From Bacteroides fragilis NCTC 9343 (GTDB lineage Bacteria; Bacteroidota; Bacteroidia; Bacteroidales; Bacteroidaceae): a stretch of 64,000 bases of DNA. Every line of letters starts with the position of its first letter. Position 1 is the stretch's first letter. Below the pieces are notes generated by a model that was given only the letters and a program-made list of their open reading frames with translations, searched no databases and was not told the origin of the DNA. Where the stretch lies: NCBI RefSeq assembly GCF_000025985.1, contig NC_003228.3, positions 1,178,001 to 1,242,000 of the forward strand, in the 5' to 3' direction. The position numbers and the translations under genes were made by a program. This document shows, piece after piece, positions 1 to 7,507 of the stretch.

Positions 1-423
1 GTTCAGACGCGGTAAACGTGCTTTTAACGATTGCTTGATGGCAGACACCAATATCTTTTCAATGCGTTCGGTTTTAATTACTTTCCGTTCGGAGAAGCGG
101 CAGTTCAAGAATGTTAATTCGTCGAACCCTATTTCAGTTGCTTTTTCAGCAAACCATTCATTACGATCCATATTTTTTGTGGGTGCCATAGCAATGTGCA
201 GATGTCCGTCCCACAAAGGCTCTTGGTAAATTGTTTCTTTAATATTCACCAGGCAACGTTTATGGGTTGCCACGCTGATCTCTGCCCGATAGAAGTTTCC
301 CTTTCCGTCGGTGAGACTAATTTCATCTCCGGCTGTCAGGCGGAGCACACGTACACAGTGCTGTGCTTCCTCTTCAGGAAGTTCTGTGCTGGTTTGTATA
401 TCAGGGGTATAAAATACGTGCAT
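1..423 (-). CDS. rsmE: 16S rRNA m3U1498 methyltransferase RsmE, N-terminal part
   Basis: The reading frame starts with ATG at 423 (minus strand) and stays open for 141 codons to the window edge, so the C-terminal part is missing here. The start of the protein (MHVFYTPDI), the stretch LPEEEAQHCVRVLRL followed by GDEISLTDGKG, and the later block MAPTKNMDRNEWFAEKATE are typical of the N-terminal PUA-like domain and the start of the SPOUT domain of RsmE. The family methylates N3 of U1498 in 16S rRNA using S-adenosylmethionine. It lies 5 bases downstream of the bifunctional nuclease gene and is the last visible member of that operon. The identification rests on family recognition; the SAM-binding knot lies outside the window. 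Confidence 0.93.
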   Translation of the reverse strand, partial: MHVFYTPDIQTSTELPEEEAQHCVRVLRLTAGDEISLTDGKGNFYRAEISVATHKRCLVNIKETIYQEPLWDGHLHIAMAPTKNMDRNEWFAEKATEIGFDELTFLNCRFSERKVIKTERIEKILVSAIKQSLKARLPRLN

Positions 424-428
424 ATCTT

Positions 429-998
429 TTATTTATGTCGGTTTATTTCGTCACGAAGTCGGGCTGCCAGTTCGTAATTCTCTTCTTGAATGGCTTTATT
501 CAATGCTTCTTCAAGAGAAATAATGCTGACCGGCTCCGTGCGTGAGTTTTCATCCTCTTCCGGAGTATCGGGACGTTCGTCCCCGTCTGTCAACCGTATA
601 CACTCGCGTTCAAGAATAGATTCGTATATAAAGATAGGACAATCTGCCCTGACGGCCAGTGCCACTGCATCCGAGGTACGGGCATCTATCCGAATAATTT
701 CTTCGTCTTTTTTAAAGTAGATATACGAATAGAAAACGCCTTCTTTGGCTTTGTATATTAGTACCCGGAGCAGAGTTGCTCCCAAAACATTCAGACACGA
801 ATAGAATAAATCGTGTGTCAGCGGGCGTGGGGCCTTTATTCCTTTCAGGCAAATGGCTGTAGCTTGTGCCTCGGCAGGTCCTATTATAATAGGTAGCTGC
901 CGTTCGCCATCTACTTCTCCCAATACCATTGCATAGGCACCTACCTGCGCCTGGCTGTTAGAAATGTTCAATACCTGTAATTCTACTTTCTTATCCAT
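429..998 (-). CDS. Bifunctional nuclease (DUF151) with C-terminal UVR motif
   Basis: A 189-residue protein. Residues 1-130 match the bifunctional nuclease family (BFN/DUF151): start MDKKVELQVLNISNSQ, the block GERQLPIIIGPAEAQA and the later SDAVALAVRADCPI are characteristic. The last 35 residues (LEEALNKAIQEENYELAARL and following) form a UVR motif, the short helical hairpin also found in UvrB and UvrC where it mediates protein contacts. An acidic linker (residues about 138-152) joins the two. BFN proteins from plants and bacteria have been reported to cut RNA and DNA; the target in Bacteroides is unknown to me. It sits 2 bases after the permease gene and 5 bases before rsmE, so it is surely cotranscribed with them. 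Confidence 0.88.
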   Translation of the reverse strand: MDKKVELQVLNISNSQAQVGAYAMVLGEVDGERQLPIIIGPAEAQATAICLKGIKAPRPLTHDLFYSCLNVLGATLLRVLIYKAKEGVFYSYIYFKKDEEIIRIDARTSDAVALAVRADCPIFIYESILERECIRLTDGDERPDTPEEDENSRTEPVSIISLEEALNKAIQEENYELAARLRDEINRHK

Positions 999-1000
999 TG

Positions 1001-2260
1001 TTAATTGTTCACTTTCTTAAGTTCTCCCGGTTGATGTTTGTATCTGAAAACAATTGCAAACAAAATACCGATAGCCAGTGCATATGCTGCAAATATGAAC
1101 CAGATAGCCGGCCAGTTGCGACTTGCCAACATTCCGTTTTCATATACAGAGAATGCATCCACTACGGCTCCACTGGCATATCCTCCGATGACAGCGCCCA
1201 ATCCGTTTGTCATAATGAAGAACAAACCTTGTGCACTGGCCCTTGTCTCAGGTTTGGTTTCCAATTCAACAAATAAAGAACCGGAAATGTTGAAGAAATC
1301 AAATGCCATACCGTATACTATCATTGATAAAATCAGCATCCAGATGCCTGATCCCGGATCACCAAAGCCAAACAGTCCGAATCGGAATACCCAGGCAAAC
1401 ATACTGATGAGCATGACACGTTTGATTCCGAAGTGCTTCAGGAAGAAAGGAATGGCCAGGATAAACAGTGTCTCGGACATTTGTGAGATGGACAGCAGGA
1501 TTACCGAGTGCTTGACACCGAAAGAGTCTGCAAATTCGGGTATTTTGGCGAAACTCCCCAAAAATGCATCACCATATGTATTTGTGATTTGCAAGGCTGC
1601 ACCCAGCAACATCGAGAAAAAGAAAAAGATAGCCATCTTTTTTCTTTTGAATAGGCTGAGGGCATCTAGACCGAAAGAAGACAATAGGGTTTTGCTCTGA
1701 TTTTTTGCAGGGGGGCATGGGGGCAGAGTGAAAGAATACAGTCCGAGAAGTAATGCTGAGCTTGCTCCGACATAAAGTTGAGCACTCGAGTTTTTGAATC
1801 CGGTAAGGTCCACTGCCCACATAGCACAAATGAAACCGATGGTTCCCCATACACGGATAGGCGGGAAGTCTTTTACTAAATCGCATTTATATTGTTCGAG
1901 TGCATTGTACGAAACAGTATTGGCGAGCGAAAGAGTAGGCATGTAAACCATTAGATTGAGTAACATGGCCCAATACATTTGATTATAGTCGGTGGCGGTA
2001 GAAGCGTAGAACAAGCAGCCGGCTCCCAGCAAGTGGCAAATACCATAAAGGCGTTCGGCATTGAACCATTTGTCGGCTATAATGCCTGTTATTCCCGGCA
2101 TGATAATGGATGCGATTCCCATTGTTGCGAAAATGGCTCCGATTTGCCCACCTTCAAAATGGAGGCCTCTTTCCATATAGCCACCTAGTGAAATTAACCA
2201 CGACCCCCATACAAAGAATTGCAGGAAGTTCATAATAATCAAACGATTTTTTATATTCAT
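1001..2260 (-). CDS. nupG: Nucleoside:H+ symporter, NupG family MFS permease
   Basis: A 419-residue, strongly hydrophobic protein with about 12 membrane segments. The start (NRLIIMNFLQFFVWGSWLIS) and the block FPPIRVWGTIGFICAMW are the usual marks of the nucleoside:proton symporter branch of the major facilitator superfamily (NupG/XapB). Length fits the family (about 418). It should import nucleosides across the inner membrane. It is the first gene of a tight minus-strand operon with the bifunctional nuclease and rsmE; a nuclease next to a nucleoside importer hints at nucleic-acid salvage, but that is inference. A Bacteroides -7 box lies about 50 bases upstream of the ATG. Confidence 0.88.
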   Translation of the reverse strand: MNIKNRLIIMNFLQFFVWGSWLISLGGYMERGLHFEGGQIGAIFATMGIASIIMPGITGIIADKWFNAERLYGICHLLGAGCLFYASTATDYNQMYWAMLLNLMVYMPTLSLANTVSYNALEQYKCDLVKDFPPIRVWGTIGFICAMWAVDLTGFKNSSAQLYVGASSALLLGLYSFTLPPCPPAKNQSKTLLSSFGLDALSLFKRKKMAIFFFFSMLLGAALQITNTYGDAFLGSFAKIPEFADSFGVKHSVILLSISQMSETLFILAIPFFLKHFGIKRVMLISMFAWVFRFGLFGFGDPGSGIWMLILSMIVYGMAFDFFNISGSLFVELETKPETRASAQGLFFIMTNGLGAVIGGYASGAVVDAFSVYENGMLASRNWPAIWFIFAAYALAIGILFAIVFRYKHQPGELKKVNN

Positions 2261-2308
2261 AACTTTTATTGATGTGTTTCCCGTCGTGCCTGTCTATGGC
2301 AGATCAGG

Positions 2309-2318
2309 TGCAAATATA
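2309..2318 (-). promoter_or_regulatory. Promoter -7 box for the nupG operon
   Basis: On the minus strand the bases read TATATTTGCA, matching the Bacteroides -7 consensus TAnnTTTGC. It lies 49 bases upstream of the permease start codon. No clear -33 TTTG was found at the usual distance. Confidence 0.6.
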
Positions 2319-2329
2319 ATATTTTTAGT

Positions 2330-2959
2330 TGACAGAGTGGAAAAAGCATGGAATAAAAGGAAATGAGAAAAGGAAAATGGGAAAAGAAAATCGGAAAAAA
2401 CAGAGAATGAAAGGTCTATAAAAAAGAAAGCGGTCTATTCCAAATGACTTACTTCTATTGTATAAATGACTAAATGTCAGAAATAAACCTGCAAAAGTAT
2501 GATTAATAATTTGTTTTTTTAATGTGGGTATATATAATCCGTTGCTACCTTATTTAATCTAAGAGCCGGTTTAAGTTTTCCTCCATAATAATCTTAAAGC
2601 CTGTTATTTCGATAACGAAGGTGTGGCAACCGAACTTTGTCCGGTATTTGAGGGGACGATTTCAGCGGACTCTAAAACCTTTTGTACGCTTCTCATACGA
2701 AAAATGAATTTCGATCTTCCATCTTCCACTCTTCGTTTTAGTAGAGAACGTAAACGTAACGGTTTGACATATGGTGTGATGTATCTGTTATCTTATTTGT
2801 TTATGCCTATAAAAGCATTTTGTTTTCCTTCGTATCTTTAGCGAAGATGGTCTGAATCTTATCCGGGTATGCGGGCCGGAGTAAAGATCGCATGAATGAT
2901 CGTAATAGTTTTGTTTATAATGGCTTATGATAAGAGGGGAAATCCATTTGTTTTCTTCT
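2330..2959. other. Intergenic stretch without a recognisable gene
   Basis: The first part (about 2,340-2,450) is rich in A and G with short GGAAAA-like runs. The remainder is AT-rich with scattered stops in all frames. A 72-codon frame at 2,623-2,841 has no recognisable family, signal or RBS and I do not call it. Because a broken transposase lies immediately next to it, this stretch may hold more decayed mobile-element DNA, but nothing in it can be recognised. Confidence 0.4.
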
Positions 2960-3228
2960 TTATTTGCGCAGGGAAAAAAGGTCTTTAGGGAATTTCTCTA
3001 ATAGCAAGTCAAAATCCAACAAGGTCGCCCATTTGCGATAGTAGTAGTAAACCAACTGCCACTTAGGGAGGTCAAGAGGAAGCATATGCCATTGGCAGCC
3101 GGTCTTCACTAAATAAAAAATGGCATTCTAAACCATTTGTAAATCTTATTTTCGCTTTCTTTCTTGCAGGTTCAATACTTTTGTTATATATTGCCACTCT
3201 CTTTCCTTAAAATCAGTCTGATATATCT
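2960..3228 (-). pseudogene. IS5-family transposase, N-terminal remnant
   Basis: On the minus strand one frame reads DFKEREWQYITKVLN, then LQERKRK, a TAA stop, DLQMV, a TAG stop, then [17 protein letters not shown] and [14 protein letters not shown], ending LRK-TAA at 2,960. This is the helix-turn-helix N-terminus of IS5-family (IS1031/IS427-like, DUF4096) transposases; the family pattern [17 protein letters not shown] is very conserved. The two in-frame stops fall where the family has an aromatic residue (Y and W), so they look like point mutations. The DDE catalytic domain is absent and no terminal inverted repeats are seen. It is a dead fragment of about 85 codons, not a functional element. 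Confidence 0.85.
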
Positions 3229-3359
3229 TTTTTAAAGTTTGGTTACTTCAAAGAAAGAAACTATTCGGCTGATACGGAAAGTTTAGATTAAAAAGATTTC
3301 AGCCATTTTTTTTACAGGCTCTAAACAGGTTCTTCTTTATCAAATAAACAATAACTGAA

Positions 3360-4517
3360 ATGAAACAAACAAAAACGATTTTAGCAGTCATTCTGTTGGT
3401 GGTATTAGTGGGGTGTGGAGAAAATATACAGTCAAACAATGATTTAATCATTGTTGACGTTTCGAAAAGTTATCCTAAAAAAGAATTGATTCTTCAGGAC
3501 TTTATGGATGTAGAATATGTTGCGTTGGAGACCACTGACGAGTTTCTTACACAAGGTCTGGTGCAGGATGTGGGAAAAGAATACATATTGGCAACAAATA
3601 GGAATAATGATGGGGATATTTTTATTTTTGACAGAAAAACCGGTAAGGGAGTGAGGAAGATAAATCGTCGGGGGCAAGGAGCAGAAGAATATGCGAGGAT
3701 TAATGAGATTATTCTTGATGAAAACAATGGTGAAATATTCGTAAAGTCACCGGGAAATAAAATCTTAGTGTATGATCTTTATGGAAAGTTCAAACGGTGT
3801 TTGAGTCTTGATCGGGAAGTTTCATCTATTTTCGATTATGACAAAGATAATTTGATTTGCTATGATATGTCAGATTATCACAGTAAAGGAGAGGATAGAA
3901 CCAAATCATACCATATTATCCTATCAAAACAGGATGGAAGTATCACCCGTGATATTTTTATTCCTTTCAAAACGATTGATACACCAATTGTGAATGATGG
4001 AGATAGGTTTATAGCAAATTATTCTTATCAGATACGCCTGAGTAACGGGAAATGTACACTTATGGACACATCGGCTGATACATTGTATAACTATGCGTCG
4101 GATGGTACATTAAGTCCTTTTGTTGTAAGAACTCCTTCTGCACATACCATGGAACCGGAAGTTTTTCTTTATATGGGTATCCATACCGACCGTTATTACT
4201 TTATGGAAGCCGTTAAAAATGTATTTAACTTTGAAAAGGGCAACGGATTCTATGCTGATGAACTGGTGTATGACAAAGAAGAAAAGGCGGTATTTCAAGT
4301 TACCATATACAATGATGACTATGTGGACAAAAGAACAGTGGCTATGACAGCGAAACCAATTAATCGTGAAATTGAAGACGTCACAAGTCTAAATGCAGCC
4401 CGACTTGTTGAAATTTATAAGAAAGACCAACTGAAAGATGGTAAATTGAAAGAAATAGCCTCTAGGTTGAATGAAGAAGATAATCCGGTGATTATGTTAG
4501 TAAAACAAAAAAAATAA
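3360..4517 (+). CDS. 6-bladed beta-propeller lipoprotein
   Basis: A 385-residue protein. Residues 1-18 form a lipoprotein signal (MKQTKTILAVILLVVLVGCG; lipobox LVGC, Cys 19). The mature part has the repeating pattern of the Bacteroidota 6-bladed beta-propeller family (DUF4934-like): VEYVALETTDEFLTQGLV near residue 50, then IFIFDRKTGKGVRKINRRG-type blade turns and ILVYDLYGKFKRCLSL. Function is not known for most members; they are often surface or periplasmic lipoproteins near uptake loci. It stands alone here, flanked by gene-poor DNA and a dead transposase. No promoter with a good -7 box was spotted upstream. Confidence 0.75.
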   Translation: MKQTKTILAVILLVVLVGCGENIQSNNDLIIVDVSKSYPKKELILQDFMDVEYVALETTDEFLTQGLVQDVGKEYILATNRNNDGDIFIFDRKTGKGVRKINRRGQGAEEYARINEIILDENNGEIFVKSPGNKILVYDLYGKFKRCLSLDREVSSIFDYDKDNLICYDMSDYHSKGEDRTKSYHIILSKQDGSITRDIFIPFKTIDTPIVNDGDRFIANYSYQIRLSNGKCTLMDTSADTLYNYASDGTLSPFVVRTPSAHTMEPEVFLYMGIHTDRYYFMEAVKNVFNFEKGNGFYADELVYDKEEKAVFQVTIYNDDYVDKRTVAMTAKPINREIEDVTSLNAARLVEIYKKDQLKDGKLKEIASRLNEEDNPVIMLVKQKK

Positions 4518-4721
4518 AAGGTAGAGGTTACTGCTTATTTAATTAAAGAAACAGGTCATCCACCACCTGCTGCAGGACGGTTCTTTTGCATTATTAGATG
4601 GATTGTTAACCAAATAGAGTCAATGAATAAATTGGAGGAGGTAAAGGGCTGAATATCTATCTTTATTTCTAAGTTTATTCATTGATCCCGCAGTAATCTA
4701 TTCTCTCTTCATATATACAAA

Positions 4722-4787
4722 TAAAAAAAAGGCTATCCTCCCGGACAGCCAATCTTTATTAACCTTAAATCTAATACCATGAAAAAC
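4722..4787 (-). ncRNA. Candidate small RNA ending in an intrinsic terminator
   Basis: On the minus strand a perfect -7 box (TATCTTTGC, 4,793-4,801) is followed about 45 bases later by a strong terminator: stem GGCTGTCC / GGATAGCC (one G-U pair), loop GGGA, then eight Ts (4,750-4,722). The short region between has no open frame. This predicts an independent transcript of about 65 nt. The hairpin would also stop read-through from the rlmI-like gene ending at 4,900. Whether the element is a true small RNA or only a promoter remnant plus terminator cannot be told from sequence alone. Confidence 0.5.
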
Positions 4788-4792
4788 ACAGT

Positions 4793-4801
4793 GCAAAGAT
4801 A
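4793..4801 (-). promoter_or_regulatory. -7 box of the candidate small RNA
   Basis: Minus-strand TATCTTTGC, an exact match to TAnnTTTGC. A 14-base perfect palindrome lies 9 bases upstream, where RNA polymerase or a regulator would bind. Confidence 0.55.
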
Positions 4802-4810
4802 AAGGGATTT

Positions 4811-4824
4811 ATGTTATATAACAT
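4811..4824. promoter_or_regulatory. 14-bp perfect palindrome, possible operator
   Basis: ATGTTATATAACAT reads the same on both strands. It sits just upstream of the -7 box of the candidate small RNA, in the spacer between -7 and -33, a position suited to a repressor site. In AT-rich DNA such a palindrome can also arise by chance. Confidence 0.35.
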
Positions 4825-4899
4825 AATGATTTGATGAAAATCTTCTATTCGTTAACTCTAATTAACTTTGAGGCTGCTGCTTTTATGCTTATGGAATGA

Positions 4900-6078
4900 T
4901 TATTCTACATAGAGCACCAATCCTTTGAGATATTCCCCTTCCGGGTGATAGATGTTCACCGGATGGTCTGCGGGCTGGGTCAACTGATGTAGTATACGTA
5001 CACTTCTGCCCGACATGGCGGCAGCAGTAAATACAGCAGTACGGAAATTATCTTTGGTCACTACTTGCGAACATGAGAAGGTGAATAAGATACCACCCGG
5101 TTTGATTTTCTCAAATGCTTTGGCATTGAGCTTGCGGTAGCCCTGAAGGGCATTGCGCAGCGCATCCTTATGTTTGGCAAATGCCGGAGGATCAAGAATG
5201 ATCAAGTCGTACTGGTCACCCATACGGTCGAGATATTTGAAAGCATCTTCAGCAAAGGCTGCATGACGGGTATCTCCCGGGAAGTTTAATTCTACATTTT
5301 TATTAGTCAGATCGATGGCTTTTGCAGAACTGTCTACCGAGTGCACCTGTTTGGCACCTCCACGCATGGCGTAAAAGGAAAAGCCTCCGGTATAACAGAA
5401 CATATTTAATACCGACCGCCCCTTGGCATAACGCTCCAGTAGAGCACGATTCTCACGCTGGTCTACAAAAAATCCTGTTTTTTGTCCCTTCAGCCAGTCT
5501 ACATGGAATTTCAGCCCATATTCCTGAGCGATGTTGTCGCTGCTTCCTCCTTTAAGGAAACCGTTCTCCGGGAAAAGGTCCGCTTTAAATGGGAGGGTCG
5601 TTTCTGATTTATAATAGATATTTTCAATCTGATCACCCATAACTTCGGACAAAGCTTCGGCAATGGCCATACGGTCTACATGCATTCCTGCAGAATGTGC
5701 CTGCATCACAGCAGTCCGGGCATAAACATCGATAACGAGTCCGGGCAGATTATCGCCTTCTCCATGTACCAGGCGATAGGTATTGTTAGTCGGATTGGTA
5801 GCGATGCCAATACTGCGTCGCATGTCGTAGGCCACTTCCAATTTGTGTTTCCAGAAATCGTGGTTAATCTCTTCTTGTTTGAACGAAAGTACACGTACAG
5901 CAATACTTCCGATCTGGAAATGCCCTTTGGCAATAAATTCTTTTTTTGAGGTGTACACTTCCACTACTTCACCTTCCTCGGGTTCGCCGTCGAAGTGGGC
6001 GATGGCACCAGAAAAAATCCAGGGGTGGAACCGTTTCAATGAGTCTTCTTTGCCGGGTTTAAGATATACTTTATGCAT
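4900..6078 (-). CDS. RlmI-like 23S rRNA m5C methyltransferase
   Basis: A 392-residue class I SAM-dependent methyltransferase. Residues 1-75 look like the N-terminal PUA domain (VYLKPGKEDSLKRFHPWIFSGAI). The catalytic domain follows: FFVDQRENR, then motif I region SVLNMFCYTGGFSFYAMRGG, motif IV DPPAFAKH and motif VI TFSCSQ with the probable catalytic cysteine. This order and length match RlmI (YccW), which makes m5C1962 in 23S rRNA. It is the last gene of the DUF5063-exonuclease-rlmI run, 24 bases after the exonuclease gene. Substrate position is inferred from the family. Confidence 0.88.
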   Translation of the reverse strand: MHKVYLKPGKEDSLKRFHPWIFSGAIAHFDGEPEEGEVVEVYTSKKEFIAKGHFQIGSIAVRVLSFKQEEINHDFWKHKLEVAYDMRRSIGIATNPTNNTYRLVHGEGDNLPGLVIDVYARTAVMQAHSAGMHVDRMAIAEALSEVMGDQIENIYYKSETTLPFKADLFPENGFLKGGSSDNIAQEYGLKFHVDWLKGQKTGFFVDQRENRALLERYAKGRSVLNMFCYTGGFSFYAMRGGAKQVHSVDSSAKAIDLTNKNVELNFPGDTRHAAFAEDAFKYLDRMGDQYDLIILDPPAFAKHKDALRNALQGYRKLNAKAFEKIKPGGILFTFSCSQVVTKDNFRTAVFTAAAMSGRSVRILHQLTQPADHPVNIYHPEGEYLKGLVLYVE

Positions 6079-6102
6079 AAATTTATTATGTTGTTTTTAC
6101 TT

Positions 6103-6753
6103 TTATTGTTGATCTGAACCTACTTTTACTTTCTCTGTGGCTTCCTCTTCCGGAGCCAATTCGTAGTTTCCTGTTCGTTTCAGTTCCTCCAATAAGTGAT
6201 ATATGTTGAGGCAGGCCCAAGCATCTGTAGCTGCGTATTGCTTTTGAGCATCCGTCAGTACATCTGCTTCCCAATTAGAAAGACGCTGTGATTTTGAGAT
6301 TTTCTCACTAAACAAGATACCGTATATCTTTTGCAGGCTCTTATCCTGAATGCCGAAAGGACGGACGTACTCTTGTAACTCAATGCATGCCTGTTGATTG
6401 AAAGGGGCTCGTTTGTGTAACATCATGAAGTCGTCTTTTAGCGAAAGGCCCACTTTGATTACTTTCGGATCTTCAAGTAGTTCTATGATAGGTTGGGTTA
6501 GGCCGGTCATGTTCAGGCGAAACAGAAAGCAACACTCGTCAGATGAAATCTGAAGTAATGCTACTTTATGAGAATGTCCCTTGGTGAATGAGGGACGTGT
6601 CTCGCTGTCGATTCCCAAGATGGCTTGGGATTGCAGATAAGCCACCGCTTTTTGCGCCTCACTTTCAGTCTGTATTACATGAATCCGTCCGGGAAATGCT
6701 GCTTTGGGCATCTCCTTCACCTCTTCTTTGCTTATGGTTCTTTTTAAAATCAT
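6103..6753 (-). CDS. 3'-5' exonuclease, DEDDy (RNase D/WRN-like)
   Basis: A 216-residue protein consisting of one DEDD exonuclease domain. The metal ligands are visible: GIDSETRP (Asp49, Glu51), VGLSLKDDFMML (Asp about 107) and YAATDAWA (Tyr173, Asp177), the last giving the DEDDy type. It lacks the HRDC domains of full RNase D, so it resembles the stand-alone WRN-type exonucleases. It should trim 3' ends of RNA or DNA in the cytoplasm; the substrate is not shown by the sequence. It lies 6 bases after the DUF5063 gene and upstream of the rRNA methyltransferase, a context that fits an RNA role. Confidence 0.87.
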   Translation of the reverse strand: MILKRTISKEEVKEMPKAAFPGRIHVIQTESEAQKAVAYLQSQAILGIDSETRPSFTKGHSHKVALLQISSDECCFLFRLNMTGLTQPIIELLEDPKVIKVGLSLKDDFMMLHKRAPFNQQACIELQEYVRPFGIQDKSLQKIYGILFSEKISKSQRLSNWEADVLTDAQKQYAATDAWACLNIYHLLEELKRTGNYELAPEEEATEKVKVGSDQQ

Positions 6754-6759
6754 ATTCTT

Positions 6760-7395
6760 TTATTCATCATCATGGCAATGGCAGCCATGATCGTGACAAT
6801 GGCAGTCGTCATCTTCACAGTGACAGTCTTCATTGTTTTCGGGTTCGTACTCTTCTTCCTCTTCGTCTTCTCCCCGGGCTTTCGGACTATATTTTACGTC
6901 ATGCAGGGCACGCATGGTGTTTACCAGTTTTTGTCCCCACAAGAGTCCGAAGTTTTCTTGGCAGATGGCGAGGGAATCGTTCATCGTCTCGTTCAATCCC
7001 AGCTGGAATACGAAGATAAAGTCTTTGATATCCTGATAGATATCGGCCAAATCTTCCGAAATATTCTTTTTGATCGGTTCGTCACTGTAAGCCATGTCGG
7101 GTAGAAATACTTCCAGATAATCGTCTTTTTCTGCCAATATGGATGCCAGGTTGATGCGTAACACTTCGTAAATTTCTTCCGTTACATACGTTTCAGGTGA
7201 TTCATCACCTATCATTTCGCATTTCGGAAGCATGGATGCTTTTAGATAAAGCAAAGGAAGTATTTTAAGGGTGGTATCAACAAACGTACTGCGTTTCATA
7301 CTTTCGGCACGTTCCAAAAAAGCGCAGAACTCGGCGGCTACTGTAACGAATTCTATCACATTCTTATCAAATATTACTTGACTCTCTTTTTTCAT
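6760..7395 (-). CDS. DUF5063 protein with Cys/His-rich tail
   Basis: A 211-residue protein. Residues 1-170 match the helical DUF5063 family of Bacteroidota (VIEFVTVAAEFCAFLE at the start, IYQDIKDFIFVFQLGLNETM in the middle); function unknown. The last 40 residues differ sharply: an acidic run of Asp/Glu/Tyr followed by a stretch with five CHC- or HCH-type clusters ending CHCHDDE, which looks able to bind transition metals. It is the first gene of the operon with the exonuclease and the rlmI-like gene, and its promoter is divergent from that of ftsK. Confidence 0.82.
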   Translation of the reverse strand: MKKESQVIFDKNVIEFVTVAAEFCAFLERAESMKRSTFVDTTLKILPLLYLKASMLPKCEMIGDESPETYVTEEIYEVLRINLASILAEKDDYLEVFLPDMAYSDEPIKKNISEDLADIYQDIKDFIFVFQLGLNETMNDSLAICQENFGLLWGQKLVNTMRALHDVKYSPKARGEDEEEEEYEPENNEDCHCEDDDCHCHDHGCHCHDDE

Positions 7396-7412
7396 ATCTG
7401 CTTGAATTGAAA

Positions 7413-7422
7413 CGCAAAGGTA
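7413..7422 (-). promoter_or_regulatory. -7 box for the DUF5063 operon
   Basis: Minus-strand TACCTTTGCG matches TAnnTTTGC and lies 17 bases upstream of the DUF5063 start, so the leader would be very short. Confidence 0.65.
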
Positions 7423-7463
7423 AGAAAAAGTTGTGGGTAGTCCAATGAAATTCTTTTTTTTAC

Positions 7464-7472
7464 TACTTTTGC
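7464..7472 (+). promoter_or_regulatory. -7 box for ftsK
   Basis: TACTTTTGC matches TAnnTTTGC and lies 35 bases upstream of the ftsK ATG, divergent from the DUF5063 promoter. Confidence 0.65.
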
Positions 7473-7507
7473 ATCATTAATCATATAGCTTAAGATTCAT
7501 CATCCAC

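Noticed and set aside
1038..1700. 220-codon frame opposite the nupG-like gene
   Set aside because: Antisense shadow of a clear MFS permease; composition follows the other strand's codons.
2623..2841. 72-codon frame in the gap before the beta-propeller gene
   Set aside because: No recognisable family, no signal or start context, and it lies in decayed DNA.
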